A stretch of DNA of 5,125 nt from Planctomycetota bacterium. GTDB lineage: Bacteria; Planctomycetota; UBA8742; SKZP01; JAIOTL01. The stretch covers positions 1-5,125 of the forward strand of contig JAIOTL010000321.1 in the NCBI GenBank assembly GCA_021106775.1. Reading direction: 5' to 3'. The notes under the pieces are model-generated. The model saw only the letters and a list, made by a program, of their open reading frames with translations. It did not search any database and was not told the origin of the DNA. Shown one piece after another: positions 4,756 to 5,125 of the stretch. Each line of letters opens with the position of its first letter. The stretch's first letter is position 1. The position numbers and the translations under genes were made by a program.

Positions 4756-5125
4756 TTATTTATCATTATCAACTTCGTCAGGTCTTGTAACCAGCATTCC
4801 ACCCATTGTAGCTGGTAAATTATGCTGAAAAACAACCCCAAGTTCGTTACACCTCGTCTGAAAATCCTCAAATTGATAATCAGGATTTGTCGTTTCCCAT
4901 TCACGTAACAATTTTATCTGTTCATCAGTTGGACTTACAAGTTCGAAATCACCGAATGTTATCTTCGCTTGTTCAGCAGTCATTCCTTCATCTTCAGGAT
5001 TAACAACCACTTCATCTGGATTTCCAAAAACATTCTTTTTCCAATTAAACACTGTTGCTGCATTGTTCCATTGTTTCTTACCAACCAGACGATGTATTTT
5101 CCCATCTTTGTCAGAAAGGAATACA
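4756..5125 (-). CDS. Hypothetical protein, C-terminal part (5' end beyond window)
   Basis: On the minus strand the frame is open from the window edge to TAA at 4756-4758, giving at least the last 122 complete residues. A GTG at 5052 could be a start, but the frame stays open before it and reads sensible protein (FLSDKDGKIHRLVGKKQWNN), so the true start probably lies further right. The N-visible part is lysine-rich with a Trp-Asn pair. The rest is acidic and hydrophilic, with a likely helix DEQIKLLREWE and an acidic end, RPDEVDNDK. There is no signal peptide, membrane segment or known catalytic motif in what is visible. I do not recognise the family. No terminator hairpin of its own is seen; the repeat element at 4707-4750 directly follows and may serve in that role. 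Confidence 0.7.
   Translation of the reverse strand, partial: VFLSDKDGKIHRLVGKKQWNNAATVFNWKKNVFGNPDEVVVNPEDEGMTAEQAKITFGDFELVSPTDEQIKLLREWETTNPDYQFEDFQTRCNELGVVFQHNLPATMGGMLVTRPDEVDNDK

Noticed and set aside
4542..4904. Minus-strand 120-codon open frame spanning the composite repeat
   Set aside because: It starts inside the 4756-5125 gene in another frame and mostly translates repeat DNA (peptides such as RHCEEGAKRLTRQSR typical of these repeats).

Overview
The window looks like a piece of a moderately AT-rich chromosome from a bacterium, probably a diderm. It has an efflux ABC operon, a lipoprotein gene with a convincing signal peptide and lipobox, and intergenic spaces filled with short dispersed repeats of the GTCATT...AATCC type. 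I cannot name the species. Repeats of this kind occur, from memory, in several uncultured and environmental lineages, so they do not decide taxonomy.

Left part (1-3513, plus strand): the tail of an operon for an ABC-2 type exporter related to E. coli YbhFSR. It holds the end of a first ATPase gene, a complete second ATPase gene (YbhF C-terminal-half-like) and two paralogous membrane subunits (YbhS-like, then YbhR-like). The first three genes are joined by ATGA stop/start overlaps. The last follows after 41 bases. The two ATPases would drive the permease pair in the inner membrane. In E. coli the two ATPase domains are fused; here they are separate genes.

Middle (3514-3846): a convergent intergenic region with a short hairpin after the operon, a CACTAAGG-type short repeat, a cluster of GTCATT elements, and a strong intrinsic terminator facing the minus strand.

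Lipoprotein locus (3797-4285, minus strand): a 72-residue lipoprotein whose mature part is almost wholly 11 tetrapeptide units of the type (T/V)P(A/E)E. Upstream lies a near-consensus sigma-54 (-24/-12) promoter. About 90-155 bases before the predicted start of transcription are TGTAAC/GTTACA inverted repeats, where enhancer-binding protein sites would be expected. This small inducible unit (enhancer sites, sigma-54 promoter, repeat lipoprotein, terminator) is the most interesting part of the window.

Right part (4286-5125): a gene-poor stretch with a 13-base direct repeat, then a roughly 210-base composite of two facing GTCATT...AATCCAGG elements. This ends five bases from the stop codon of a minus-strand gene of unknown function that runs off the right edge.
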